NCBI GenBank assembly: GCA_028571685.1
Contig: CM053148.1
Span: 85,644,001 to 85,708,000 of the forward strand
Length of the DNA: 64,000 nucleotides
Direction: 5' to 3'
Source of the DNA: Heterohyrax brucei
Lineage: Eukaryota; Chordata; Mammalia; Hyracoidea; Procaviidae
Positions 41,022 through 50,651 of this stretch are shown here, one piece after another (within the stretch, counting starts at the first letter, position 1; each line of letters opens with the position of its first letter). The translations under genes and the position numbers were made by a program. The notes beneath the pieces were generated by a model that was not told the origin of the DNA, did no database searches, and saw only the letters and a program-made list of their open reading frames with translations.

Positions 41022-41210
41022 TCAAAGGAGCTCTGTGGCACTACAGTTAAGTGCTCAGTTGCTAATCAAAAAGTTGACAATTTAAATTTACCCAGCGGCT
41101 TCATGAGAAATAGACTTGATGATCTGCTCCTGGAATGATTACAGTCTAGGAAACCCTGTGGAGCAGTTCTGTTCTGTTACATGAAGTCACTAGGTCACTT
41201 GAAACAACAG
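41022..41210 (+). mobile_element. AfroSINE, long form
   Basis: AAAGGAGCTCTGTGGCACTAC head, CTCAGTTGCTAATCAAAAAG, GATGATCTGCTCCTGG with ATTACAGTCTAGG, tail GTCACTAGGTCACTTG (CTATGAGTCGG decayed). Confidence 0.8.
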
Positions 41211-41430
41211 TAGATGGTCTGCTGCAGCTGAGTATCTTTTGCGGGGGCAGTGCACCTATTCACCAGCAGTCTTCAGTGCTATTTTATAGCTGCATGTAGA
41301 TACAATGTCTCCTGCAATACTGCTCCCCATCAATGAGCACGGAAGTCGAGAGAAGCCTGGAGATACCTGGAAGATATGTTTACACCACTACAGAGTAGTC
41401 TGCAGCTAAGGACTGATGATAGGTACACTC

Positions 41431-41700
41431 ACAGTGATGATTTAGTGGTAGAATTCTCAATTTCCATGCTGGAGATCCTGGTTCACTTTCCATCCAGTGC
41501 AACTCATGTGTAGCTACTACTCTTCTGTCAGTGCAGACTGATGTGTTGCTATGATGACGAACAGATTTCATCAGAGCTTTCAGACTAAGACAGACTAGGA
41601 AGAAAGGACTAACAATCTACTTCATAAAATCTGCCAATGGGAACCTGATGGATCACAGAGGTTAGATCTTCAACTGATTATGGTAGATCAGAAAGTCATT
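41431..41700 (+). mobile_element. tRNA-Gly-headed SINE
   Basis: The head CAGTGATGATTTAGTGGTAG, then AATTCTCAATTTCCATGC and GATCCTGGTTCACTTTCC, aligns with tRNA-Gly(GCC): A-box TTAGTGGTAGAATTC and B-box GGTTCACTTTCC. It is followed by GTGTTGCTATGATG, CAGAGCTTTCAGACTAAGAC, AGACTAGGAAGAAAGG and CAATCTACTTC, which match the 5' region of the RTE LINE. Confidence 0.7.
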
Positions 41701-41830
41701 GTACATGGGGGTCACAGTTTATGCAGAGCACAAACACTCCACACGATGTTGAATGCTGTGACCTTTCAGAAACAGATCACCAGGTCTTTCTTCTGAGGTA
41801 CCACTGAGTGGGTTGGAAATGCAAATCATT
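41701..41830 (-). mobile_element. Long-form AfroSINE fragment
   Basis: Plus strand GATCACCAGGTCTTTCTTCTG then AGGTACCACTGAGTGGG is the long-form body in reverse. Abuts the + strand tRNA-Gly SINE, possibly forming an inverted pair. Confidence 0.45.
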
Positions 41831-42063
41831 TTACTGTTAGTGGAATGTTTAATTTTAAGCCATCCATGAATTCCTATACTCTTGTAAATAAATCCTTTGT
41901 TAAACTCTCTTCAACAGTCTTCTGAGTTTATTGTTTCTTAACTGGACACTGGACAAAAGAATAAAGTATCCTAATATGGCTAACATGGACATTGAAAATA
42001 TTTCATACTTTATAAATGTGTATATAATCTAATAAAAACATTTAAGTAATATTCCATAAATAT

Positions 42064-42730
42064 TTCAGATGGAAAAACCTTCACAACTTGGCCAATAAGC
42101 AGCATCGTGATAAACGGAGTAAATACTGAGGTTGTCAAGGATTTCACTTTACTTGGATCCACAATCAATGCCCATGGAAGGAGCAGTTGAAAAATCAGAT
42201 GATATATTTATGGCATTAGGCAAATCTACTACAAAAGATCTCTTTAAAGTGTTAAAAAGCAAAGATGTCATTTTGAAGACTAAGGGATGCCTGACCCATA
42301 CCATGATGTTATGTTCAATTGCTTCATAAGCATGGGACAGATAGGTGATGACTAAGGAAGATAGAAGAATTGGTGTTTTTGAAGATACCATGTACTGAAA
42401 GAAGAAGGAACAAATCTGTTTTGAAAGAAATACAGCCAGAACTTTCCTTAGAAGTAAGGATGGCAAGACATTGTTGCACATAAAGTTGGATATGCTGTCA
42501 GGGAGGACCAGTCCCGGAGAAAGAGACATCACGTTTGGCAAAAGCAGAGGGTAAGCAAGAAAGAGAAAGACTCTCAATAAGATAGATTGAAACAGTGACT
42601 GGAACAATCAGCTCAAACATAGTGCTGATTGTGAGGACGTCATAGGATGAGCAGTGCTTCACTGTGTTGTACAGAGGGTTACTTTCAATTGGCACTGACT
42701 CGCTGGCACCTAACAAAAACAATGACATAC
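42064..42730 (+). pseudogene. RTE/BovB-like LINE, reverse-transcriptase C-terminal part and 3' end
   Basis: Frames include DFTLLGSTINAHGRSS then a stop, and a later KDVILKTKGCLTHTMMLCSIAS (42264-42329 region). Both correspond to the post-thumb part of RTE/BovB reverse transcriptase (an FLGS.I block followed by L.TKV.L...M.YG.E-type sequence). The 3' end follows: GTCAGGGAGGACCAGTCCC, GAGAAAGACTCTCAATAAG and CACTGACTCGCTGGCACC, closing in ACAAAAACAATG. The overlapping 152-codon minus frame (42149-42607) is antisense noise. The longest RTE 3' copy in the window; dead by stops and frameshifts. Confidence 0.75.
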
Positions 42731-43688
42731 ATCCACATGAGTACTTAGGAACTCCTATACTCATTATTCTCAATTCCTTCTTGGGTTATAGTCATTCATT
42801 CATGCCTTCATTCACTTGTTCCACAATCTGTTGTTGACCACCGACTAAGACTGATTCTCTGTGAGCTATAATAGCCATGCAAGACACAAGAGTATAGCAT
42901 TATGTACGTCATCACCACTTTTCCCTGTGAACGGGGTCCAAGTTACCTTTGGACAGTGACTGTAGGTGAGTGAAAATGCTCCAGAATGGAAGGGAAACAT
43001 TCTGAGCTCTGACTGGGAGCTTGGTGAGAAAACTCAGGGAGGAAAAAGTGAAAAGTAACTTGTAAAACCTGTTCTCTCACAACAAGTAATTGCATAACCT
43101 TGAAGCATCACTCAGGTGAGAACTCAGTGGATAAGAAGAATGATCATCCTTTTGTATGGACATGGCTAGAAGATGCCCTGACAGCTAGAGATGGCCCTGG
43201 AGCTATACTGAAAATTGGGGTGAAAGAGCTGTGAACCCCAAATGCTTTGAAACCAATTTTCCAGACTGTCCTACCTGAGGGCATGTCATTTAACAGTGAC
43301 TAAAAAGTTTGGTGAAAGTCAGTGAAATAAACTATTTGATATTCTAGACTAAAAAACCAACTGTGTGACTGAATTTTTCATTTTTCAAGGCAGTCATTGT
43401 AGAGAGAATCTAAATGTTTCAGGTGATTGCTTTTAGAATAACACTGATGTTTAATCTCCAAGTTGTTCTTTCTGGTACAGACATCTTAAAACAGAGAAAA
43501 TAAATGCTGCAGAGTAAAAAAAAAAAAAGTCTTCAGGACAAAAGTCTGGCTCTGGATACCACCTGGCTCTGGATAACAAAACACATGCAAGCTTTACTTC
43601 AAGTTGCTGTGTTGTTGAATCATGATTAAATATTTTTTTCAATCAGATTTTTGTTTTTTTAATGAAAGCAGTTGCAAAAATTCTGATA
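42731..43688. other. Unassigned; possible L2 scrap
   Basis: TCATTCATTCATGCCTTCATTC at about 42790 resembles the reversed L2 end. Otherwise no recognised repeat or gene; an A run is at 43519-43530. Confidence 0.35.
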
Positions 43689-44225
43689 CAAGGTCTGACA
43701 GTTAAGTTCACAAACTTAATTACTCTATGTACCACATACCTCACTGCTGAATATCACTACAGTCATCTTCGAAGTACCCCCTTTTGGAAGCTATGCATTG
43801 ACCCCAGTGCCTAGTTCACCCTTCGAAGCAATTTTGGAACTCTGGGACAGCCGTGGTACATGGTGGCACCATGGCAAGTGTGAGACCTTAATTGTATAGT
43901 TGTCTGTGAGGGAGACTGCACGGGAACACCATCCCTACTCACCTGATCTGTTCCCTGATGACATTCTTCTTTACCTGAAGATAAAGGAAATATTGAAAGG
44001 AAGACATTTTGGTGACATTCAGGACATCAAAGGTAATACTATGACAGCTCTGATGGCCATTTCTTGAAAATAAGTTCCAAAACTGCTTTGAAGCATGGAC
44101 TAAGCAATGGCATTGGTACACAGCTTCCTGAGGGGAGTACTTCAGATGTGATGTAGTGACATTCAGCAATGAGATATGTAGCACTTTTTCTAGGATAAGT
44201 TTGCAAACTTAATTGGCAGTCCTCA
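43689..44225 (+). mobile_element. Fold-back mariner derivative
   Basis: The 537-bp element is bounded by TA at 43687-43688 and 44226-44227. Its terminal repeats are CAAGGTCTGACAGTTAAG and, at the other end, TGAGGACTGCCAATTAAG in reverse. The complementarity is not limited to the terminal repeat: 43689-43841 and 44073-44225 (153 bp each) are inverted copies of one transposon end. The centre, about 43930-44040 on the + strand, encodes a mariner transposase relic with YSPDL followed by KIKEILKGRHFGDIQDI. YSPDL carries the third catalytic aspartate of the DD34D family. The left arm therefore replaces the normal 5' end. Transposase N-terminus absent; inactive. Confidence 0.8.
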
Positions 44226-44329
44226 TATAACCAACAGAAGGTATTAAGCTTAACAGAAGTAGAAAGAGTGAAGTTCATCACTGACACTCACAGCATGATC
44301 AAGTTCCTGGCACACCCTAGGTATGCTAT

Positions 44330-44694
44330 CAAGGTTACTAAAACAGACAGAAAACGAGTATCAGGAATAAGAGTAGGAAAAGGAATATACAGCTAACTGC
44401 CTCCACGAACAACTGCCTCCTTTACCGTGAGACTAGAAGAGCTAGATGGTGCCCAACCACCATTACTGAACTTTCTGATAATAATCCTTATCAATAAGGA
44501 GGAAATATGAAACAGAACTTCGAACTGTCCTAGAATCTAGAGTTCTGAAGCCACTGAAATAGGATAAACTCCTGTAACTTGTTCCCTAAAATAATCATCA
44601 TACCTTAATCTAAGGTATTAAATCAAAACTATTCCCTTAACTCTTCTTTAAACAAAATAATAGTTTATTTTCATTGGTAAAGAACTTTGTATGG
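44330..44694 (+). mobile_element. L1 3' UTR (second lineage), part 1
   Basis: CTAACTGCCTCCACGAACAAC, CTGCCTCCTTTACCGTGAG, GCTAGATGGTGCCCAACCAC, CTAGAATCTAGAGTTCTG and AAAACTATTCCCTTAACTC. The same block order occurs at 59545-59810 and 60690-61072. Confidence 0.65.
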
Positions 44695-45251
44695 GGATCT
44701 CCAAGAAGAAAAGATAGGAGCAGAGTGTGTCCTTTGAGCCTAAAGTCCTTGTGCTGAGAATCTTCTAGAACCAGGAGACACAGAGAGAATTGTAACACTG
44801 AAGATGGCACAAGACGGTGAGAAGCAACAGCAGAGAAATAGTAACAACAGAATTAGGAGACTGGTGCGAGAGCCAACCCAAATAGAGGGAGCGAGCTCAA
44901 GGCCTTCAGGTAGGAGACTTCCTGCTGGAGTAGGGTGTCTCTGGGCACTTACAGGAGAAGCTAAAGAGCTTCATAACACTTTCCAGAGTACAGCAGAGGC
45001 CAGGCTAAGGGGCCAAGGGACTGAAGAGTGGAGTCAGAGAGAGGTCTACCAGTAGACACAGATGAGAAGGACTCTCCTAATCAACAGAGACTTTCCTCTA
45101 GATCAGACAGATAGAAGCAAGTCTTCCCTACAAACTGGTTCTATGATTTTGGAACTCTAGCCTCCTAACCTTTGAGAAAACAAATAAATATTTGTTAAAG
45201 CCCTCCACTTGTACTATTTCTAATATAATAGCACTCGATAACTAAAACAGA
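44695..45251 (+). mobile_element. MaLR-type LTR, 5'-truncated and internally altered
   Basis: Begins in mid-LTR (AGATAGGAGCAGAGTGTGTCC), then CCTAAAGTCCTTGTGCTGAG, a long unfamiliar middle with an 83-codon frame (44804-45055), and the usual end TTAAAGCCCTCCACTTGTAC, ATAGCACTCGATAACTAAAAC. The missing left end means that no target duplication can be checked. It splits an L1 3' UTR. Confidence 0.6.
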
Positions 45252-45470
45252 ATTTCAGCATCATGCTCTTTAAAGGAACAATATGTGTGCGATCACATTG
45301 ACAGCAGGAACTCGAAAGGTTAGATAGGGTGCTTGAGGGACAGTAAGAAACAGTTCTGAAAAGGAGAGTGAGAATGACTGCACAACTTAAAGAATGTAAT
45401 CAGTCATTAAATTATACGTATAGAAATTGCTGAATGAAAAAAAGAATCACTGAATGACAAAGACTGGAAG
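45252..45470 (+). mobile_element. L1 3' UTR (second lineage), part 2
   Basis: CATCATGCTCTTTAAAGGAAC, GATCACATTGACAGCAGG, AAAGGTTAGATAGGGTGC, GAGAGTGAGAATGACTGC, AACTTAAAGAATGTAATC and ATTATACGTATAGAAATTGC continue the L1 UTR after the LTR insertion. Confidence 0.65.
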
Positions 45471-45996
45471 CTATTTGTAAATGACAATAATCACTTCCGC
45501 GAAAGAAGGCGAAGACACATTTGACAAAGATATTGGCCAGCATAGCAAATTTTTGTTTAGGAGATAGGTCAACAGTACATAAATTTACCACAAACCATGT
45601 TATGTGGAGACCTGTAAGCCCATCAGAAATATAAGGATTTATTGATTAATGGGGAAAAGTCTTATTTCATACGTATCACACCTGTCAAACGCATTCTAAC
45701 AACATGGTAGCAAGTAGAAAGCCTTATCTGCCCCAGGTTCAAGTACATCGTCAAGAGGAGCAGGACTGATAAATCACTCTCTCTTGGCTATAGATTCCAC
45801 TTGGACCAATGGCAGCTGGTTACCATTAAAGACAAAGATTGTCCCTTATAGGATAAGGAACTTAGGAGTGAAATAGGCTCTCTGCACAAGATCTCAGGAA
45901 GACATGCCTTTGGGTATAGCAGATAAGTAAACACTGACTGTAAACATCTGTTAATGATAATGAAGGCACTTTGAGACTTAGCAAAGAGTGCAATTC
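45471..45996. other. Unassigned, no gene seen
   Basis: No recognised repeat; an 85-codon minus frame (45862-46119) crosses into the next SINE. Confidence 0.35.
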
Positions 45997-46185
45997 ACCA
46001 GGAACTTTGGTAGCACCGTGCTTCAAGCACTGGACTGTTAACCAGCCAGTGGTTTGAACCCTCCAGCAGCTCCACAGGTGAATGATGTGGTAGTCTGCTT
46101 CCGTAGAAATCCACAGCACTGGAATCCCTTTTCGGGTTGCTATGTGTTAGAGTCATTTCAATGGCAATTGATTCTGGAGGGTGGC
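45997..46185 (+). mobile_element. AfroSINE, long form
   Basis: CCAGGAACTTTGGTAGCACC head, CACTGGACTGTTAACCAGCC, TTTGAACCCTCC B-box, TAGTCTGCTTCCGTAGAAATC long-form segment, tail GTGTTAGAGTCATTTCAATGG. Confidence 0.75.
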
Positions 46186-46689
46186 ATTCACTCCAGCTCC
46201 ACAGGAGGTGAAGGTCCCAAAATGACAAATGATACTTAGTCAACATGGTATTTTAGGTGTACCACTTGACATCAGGTAATTTGGGGAGAAGTAAACACAG
46301 TAAGCATGAGGTGTTTGTCTTGTGGAAAACCAATGGCTTCTATTAATAGTCAAGCCAGGAAATCTGGTTCTTTATGTGTAACTCTTAATGACCTGCTCTG
46401 GTGGATACAACAGTAGTCCATAAACTTTAGTACAGGAGAAATACCACGACTTCACTTCCTTCAAACCACTCAGCTTCAGTTCTAAGACCCTTCCCACTGG
46501 AATTAACACTTGACACTGTCCCCATCATTCCAGCACCCCTCCCCACCCCCCAGACACACACAGCACACACACAACAAATTCACGGATAAGGGTAAAATGA
46601 AGGCATAGCGTTCTTACCAATGATAGGTTACTACGAGAAAAACCTCTTAAGGTGATTCTCATTCTACTTCTGAGTACATGTGTCATGGT
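46186..46689. other. Unassigned, no gene seen
   Basis: C- and CA-rich stretch at about 46530-46575 (CACCCCCCAGACACACACAGC). No gene or repeat named. Confidence 0.35.
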
Positions 46690-46845
46690 CTCCTTGGTAA
46701 CATAGTTCTTAACAGTTACAGCTGCTAACCAAAAGTTCAGCAGTTCAGATCCACCAGACACTCTTTTGAAACTCTATAGGGCAGTTCTACTCTGTCCTAC
46801 AGAGACACTATGAGTCAGAATCCAATAGAGGGCAACAGGTTTTGA
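46690..46845 (+). mobile_element. AfroSINE
   Basis: TCCTTGGTAACATAGTTCTTAAC head with deletion, GTTACAGCTGCTAACC, GTTCAGATCCACCAG, GGGCAGTTCTACTCTGTCC, tail CTATGAGTCAGAATCC. Confidence 0.85.
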
Positions 46846-46849
46846 GTCA

Positions 46850-46932
46850 AGTTGCATCTCTGGGCGATGCCAACGGTTGATGCATTTGGCTGGGCTAACT
46901 GAAAGGTTGGCAGTTAAAGTGTACTCAGAAAC
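46850..46932 (+). mobile_element. Long-form AfroSINE head only
   Basis: CTCTGGGCGATGCCAACGG, TTGATGCATTTGGCTGGG and CTAACTGAAAGGTTGGCAG: a head with no body. It is cut off where the following minus-strand SINE begins. Confidence 0.55.
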
Positions 46933-46944
46933 ACCACAAAAGAA

Positions 46945-47102
46945 AAAGCCAAAGCTGCCACTGAGTTGATTTTTACTCATAGTGACCCTATAGGTCAGGG
47001 TAGAGCTGCCCCACAGTTTCCAAGAAGCACCCAGCAGATTTAAACTGCCAACATTTCGGTTAGCAGATGTAGCACCTAATCCACTACACCACCAGGGTTT
47101 CT
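46945..47102 (-). mobile_element. AfroSINE, full-length
   Basis: Plus strand AAAAAGCCAAAGCTGCCACTG to ACCACCAGGGTTTCT, with GATTTTTACTCATAGTGACC and AGATTTAAACTGCC. Confidence 0.9.
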
Positions 47103-48597
47103 ACTGGTACTGGTCGGAAAAGCAAATCCTTCTCTAGAGTCACCAAGGGCATGGGATCTGGGTGAGTCTGGCAACTAGGTAGCCATTTCTTTCTGAGGAC
47201 TCATCGATTTTCCTGATGGGTTTGCACTTGACCATCAGTGTAACAGGCTTGTGGTCCTGTATCCTCTTCCCATTCCGGCTCAGCTCTTTCCCAGCCTTTA
47301 CCTCTCCTCATCACCTCTGAGGCCTAGCCTCATCTCTTCTAAAGGGCTGAGATTTGTACTCTAATCAAAGAAAAGCTTTGGATGTAAGACTGCTATATTT
47401 TCTACCAGGCAGACCCTCATGCATCAAGGAATTTCAAAGCATGTGTTTTGCCTTGAAACAGAGCAAAGCAAAAGCAAGAGCAAAACAAACACAATTCCAT
47501 TTGTTAAATTTTCTACTGCAATACAGAATCAAAGTGTCTTTTTGTGAAATTTAATTCCAAATACAGTTTCATGGAAAATGAAATTTAAAAAAAAATTAAA
47601 AAACCCTTTTTTAGAAACTGCTTATTAATTGGACATTATGGTTTTGAAAGATCTAATCTTACAGTTTTACTCATCTCACCTCTAAGTCTAGAAGACTATG
47701 GGGTGGTGGACGTGGGGACCCTGCAGTCAGTGTAATTATGTGAGAAAGTAAATGTGTGTCTTTCCTTACAAATTCTTGTCTTGGGGTATAATTTCTCTCT
47801 CAGGAGCGTATTTGCTTTGAGAAATAAATTTAGAACTCAGGTGGGATGTCTGTTAAATCAAACTGCAGAAAGCCAAGAAAACAATTAATTTTTTTAAATA
47901 TTTAAATCTGCCTTTGATAGGCACAATTTACTGTAATTTTGAGATTAACCCAGCTTCTCCAGACGTTTCTTTCATTGCCATGTTTTATTGAGTATTTTAT
48001 TTTAAATACAAAGAAAATCTCTTTATGGGAAACATGCAAAACTCCCCCATAGCTAACTGAGCTGCTGGTCTTTAAAGTATTTTTAAAACTAAAATTACAG
48101 TTTTTGCACTGCTGCAAGATCACTAACATTACTCTTTGTGTGACCAAAAAAAAGGGAGTGGGGATATTTTCAGTAAATATTAAACAAAAGCCAAGAGCCA
48201 CATTTTACTTAGGAAACAATAAGTATTCAAAGTAATAGACATATCACTTAGCTAAGCTTGATGAGTTTGTATGAAGCATTTTCTTAAAACTTGGATCACT
48301 TAACTATTTCTTGAGGAAAACAAAAAAGGCTCAGTTTTCGTAGTCACTAAATCACCAAGTAGATACATGTTTTCAATGACAGAACTCTAGCATGTTTGTA
48401 CATGTTCACCAAAATACTTTGGAACCTGAAAGCACTCTGTGAATTAGCACTATTCTCAAATACATCAAGAGCCGTATGGTTCCCAGTAATAACCTGGATC
48501 ACAGGCCATTACTGCATCCTAAGAGAACTCAACACCTGTTATGAATATATATTTACCAGTGGGCACTTCTCTGCTGTTTTGATCATCATTACTACAG
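47103..48597. other. Repeat-poor, partly AT-rich unassigned stretch
   Basis: 1.5 kb with no repeat recognised. 47580-48330 is AT-rich. A 99-codon minus frame (47902-48201) and a 66-codon + frame (47354-47554) show no domain. A candidate area for conserved non-coding sequence, unproven. Confidence 0.4.
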
Positions 48598-48691
48598 TGA
48601 AAAGAAATCCTGGTGGTGTAGTGGTAAGTGCTATGGCTGCTAACCAAAAGGTTGGCAGTTTGAATCTACCAGGTGCTCCTTGGAAATCCAG
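48598..48691 (+). mobile_element. AfroSINE, 3' part missing
   Basis: A good head (AAAGAAATCCTGGTGGTGTAG, GGCTGCTAACCAAAAGG, TTTGAATCTACCAGG) and CTCCTTGGAAATCCAG, then the sequence changes abruptly at about 48692. Because these elements insert from the 3' end, loss of the tail implies a later insertion or deletion. Confidence 0.85.
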
Positions 48692-50307
48692 TGGAGTTTG
48701 GGACACCCTCAATCTACGAGTATTGTCAAACAAAAATAGAATCAGACTTTACTGAGAAAGAAAAGGGGGAAACGGACTATTAACATTATGGAGAAAAGTC
48801 TGTTGTAAGAGAGAACAGTCTGACTGTAAGATCAGTAAAAATGTCAGAGTTAAGGAAAACATTTTCTTTTATAAAGACAGAGTAAACAAGGATAGGAAAA
48901 AATGCACACACAGGGAAGTCAGAACAAAGGGGAATGTTAGGAGTCAGTAAAGCAGAAGGTTTTATGCTGAGACCAGCCTATTCTCTGAGAGGGGACTTTA
49001 AAGAGCAGCCTATTCTCTGGGAGGGTGGTGTGTGAGCTCAGGCTGAAGGTTGGTCTAAGTTCAGGACTCAGGGGAAGGAGAGAAGCTTAACCCAAGTTTG
49101 GATAACAAGCATTTTGTTTTCTGATTGATCAGTGGGTCAAGCAATTCAGCTGCCCATTTGTGAGGCCAGGAATGGGAGTTTGGAGGGTCTATGTCAGACT
49201 GTGTCCTAGGTAAACCAGGTGACATCCATGAGTTTTATCTGAGTCATGTGGGAAGGGTGCATGTTTGGAGCAAGCTTTCTTCTTGTACAACAAGTGTGAG
49301 AGGATTTCTTTAATCATAACTGCATTCCAGTGTTGAAGGTTTCTGGTAAATTTCAACATTATTAGTACCACATGCCTGGAGTGAGATGCTGACTCATAAG
49401 AGGCTGGTGAACCTTATGGGACCCACCTTTACTCATGCCTGCTTCCAAGGAGATTGAGCATATCTAGAACTCCTCATACTGCCTAAATGAAGTATAGATT
49501 TGATGCTGCAACTGAATGAATTTAACAGACTGTGCATATTGACTGCCTTTTCAGCTGTACTAGAAGGCAGACCTCTCCCTGGTCCTGGGCCTCTGCCTAG
49601 AGACACTCAGCTTTCTTGCACCACGGGCTGGGAAGCCCACCATACTGGGTCCTGCTGTCGAGTCTCTGTTGCCTTCTGTATTACAGCTCTCTATCTCCGA
49701 GGTCCAGGAGCTTCTCAGCACAGTGATCCCAGGTCCAAAGAACATGCTGGCTCCTGGCTGTTGTTCCTTGGTGGTGGTAGACTCTTTTCTTTCTTGCCTG
49801 TGGCATGGCTCATTTCAAGCCCAGGAGGAGGGCAAAAGCTGACCAGTACACTCGGTGTGACACAATTAGTCTTTCACGCAGTCCCAACCAATACAAGGCC
49901 ATGGCTGGAAAGGATAGACACAAAAGTGATCTTATCACAGTGCACCACCTCAGGAGGCAAACGAGGTCAATTACATCAGTCTGCTTCGACTTTTCAGAAT
50001 GACTGGGTTGGATCCCAGATAGCCAAATAGTTATGGCACCTCTGTTTTCCTTTAGCTCTGGAGTTATCGCTGGAGACTATTCTCTAACCCAATTGTTCTC
50101 ACTTGTCTCTCAAGTTGTCTTGTGTCCAATAAGGATAAATGTTATCAGTATATACATATTTTTAAATGTTTCAGAAACCATGAATACATGCTATTTCTTT
50201 CTGCACAGTCCATTAGCCACATCTCATTGCTTTATGTATTACATCTCAAGTATTTAAAGTCTACTTATTACTCGTTCATTCTAACTCTCCTAGAAATCAG
50301 GTACAGA
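48692..50307. other. Unassigned 1.6 kb; possible unrecognised insertion
   Basis: Follows the broken SINE, starting TGGAGTTTGGGACACCC. AGCCTATTCTCTG occurs twice (about 48976 and 49005), a 29-bp-spaced direct repeat. The longest frame of the window (49500-50030, +, 176 codons, with GPGPLPRDTQ and GGGRLFSFLP) shows no domain I know. A minus frame of 61 codons overlaps it. Could be a retroviral LTR or leader relic, or unique DNA. Confidence 0.35.
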
Positions 50308-50651
50308 CTACCCAACAGGTAAGGTAATTACAGTGCTTACCTGACTTACCACATCATCCGTAGTGGACAATTGCACATTTTTTCACCACATCAAAGATTC
50401 TGCTTCTAGGTATGTCTGACATCTGTCTCTCTGGCAACCCCAAGGCACTTTCTTGCTGAATTAAAATCTCTTTTCAGATTTACTTGCCCTGACAAGGACA
50501 GATTAGCCTGTGAGCAAGGTAAGCACAGGCTTGCTTGTGCTTACTTCCTAATTTGCATAAAATAGTTTCACATGGGTTTTGCCACATCAGAATACATGAC
50601 ATTATTCACTACAGATCAGGAAGTAAGCACAAGTAACCTGTGTTTGGGTAG
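50308..50651. mobile_element. Inverted-repeat structure, possible non-autonomous DNA transposon
   Basis: Outer inverted repeats are CTACCCAACAGGTAA (50308-50322) and TAACCTGTGTTTGGGTAG (50634-50651). Inside lies a perfect 16-bp inverted pair CTTGTGCTTACTTCCT (50534-50549) and AGGAAGTAAGCACAAG (50618-50633), extendable to about 31 bp with few mismatches. AGTGCTTACCTG near 50332 is a further copy of the motif. No coding sequence. No clear target duplication. Confidence 0.45.

Noticed and set aside
42149-42607. 152-codon minus-strand frame
   Set aside because: Antisense to the RTE reverse-transcriptase relic, which explains the sequence on the other strand.
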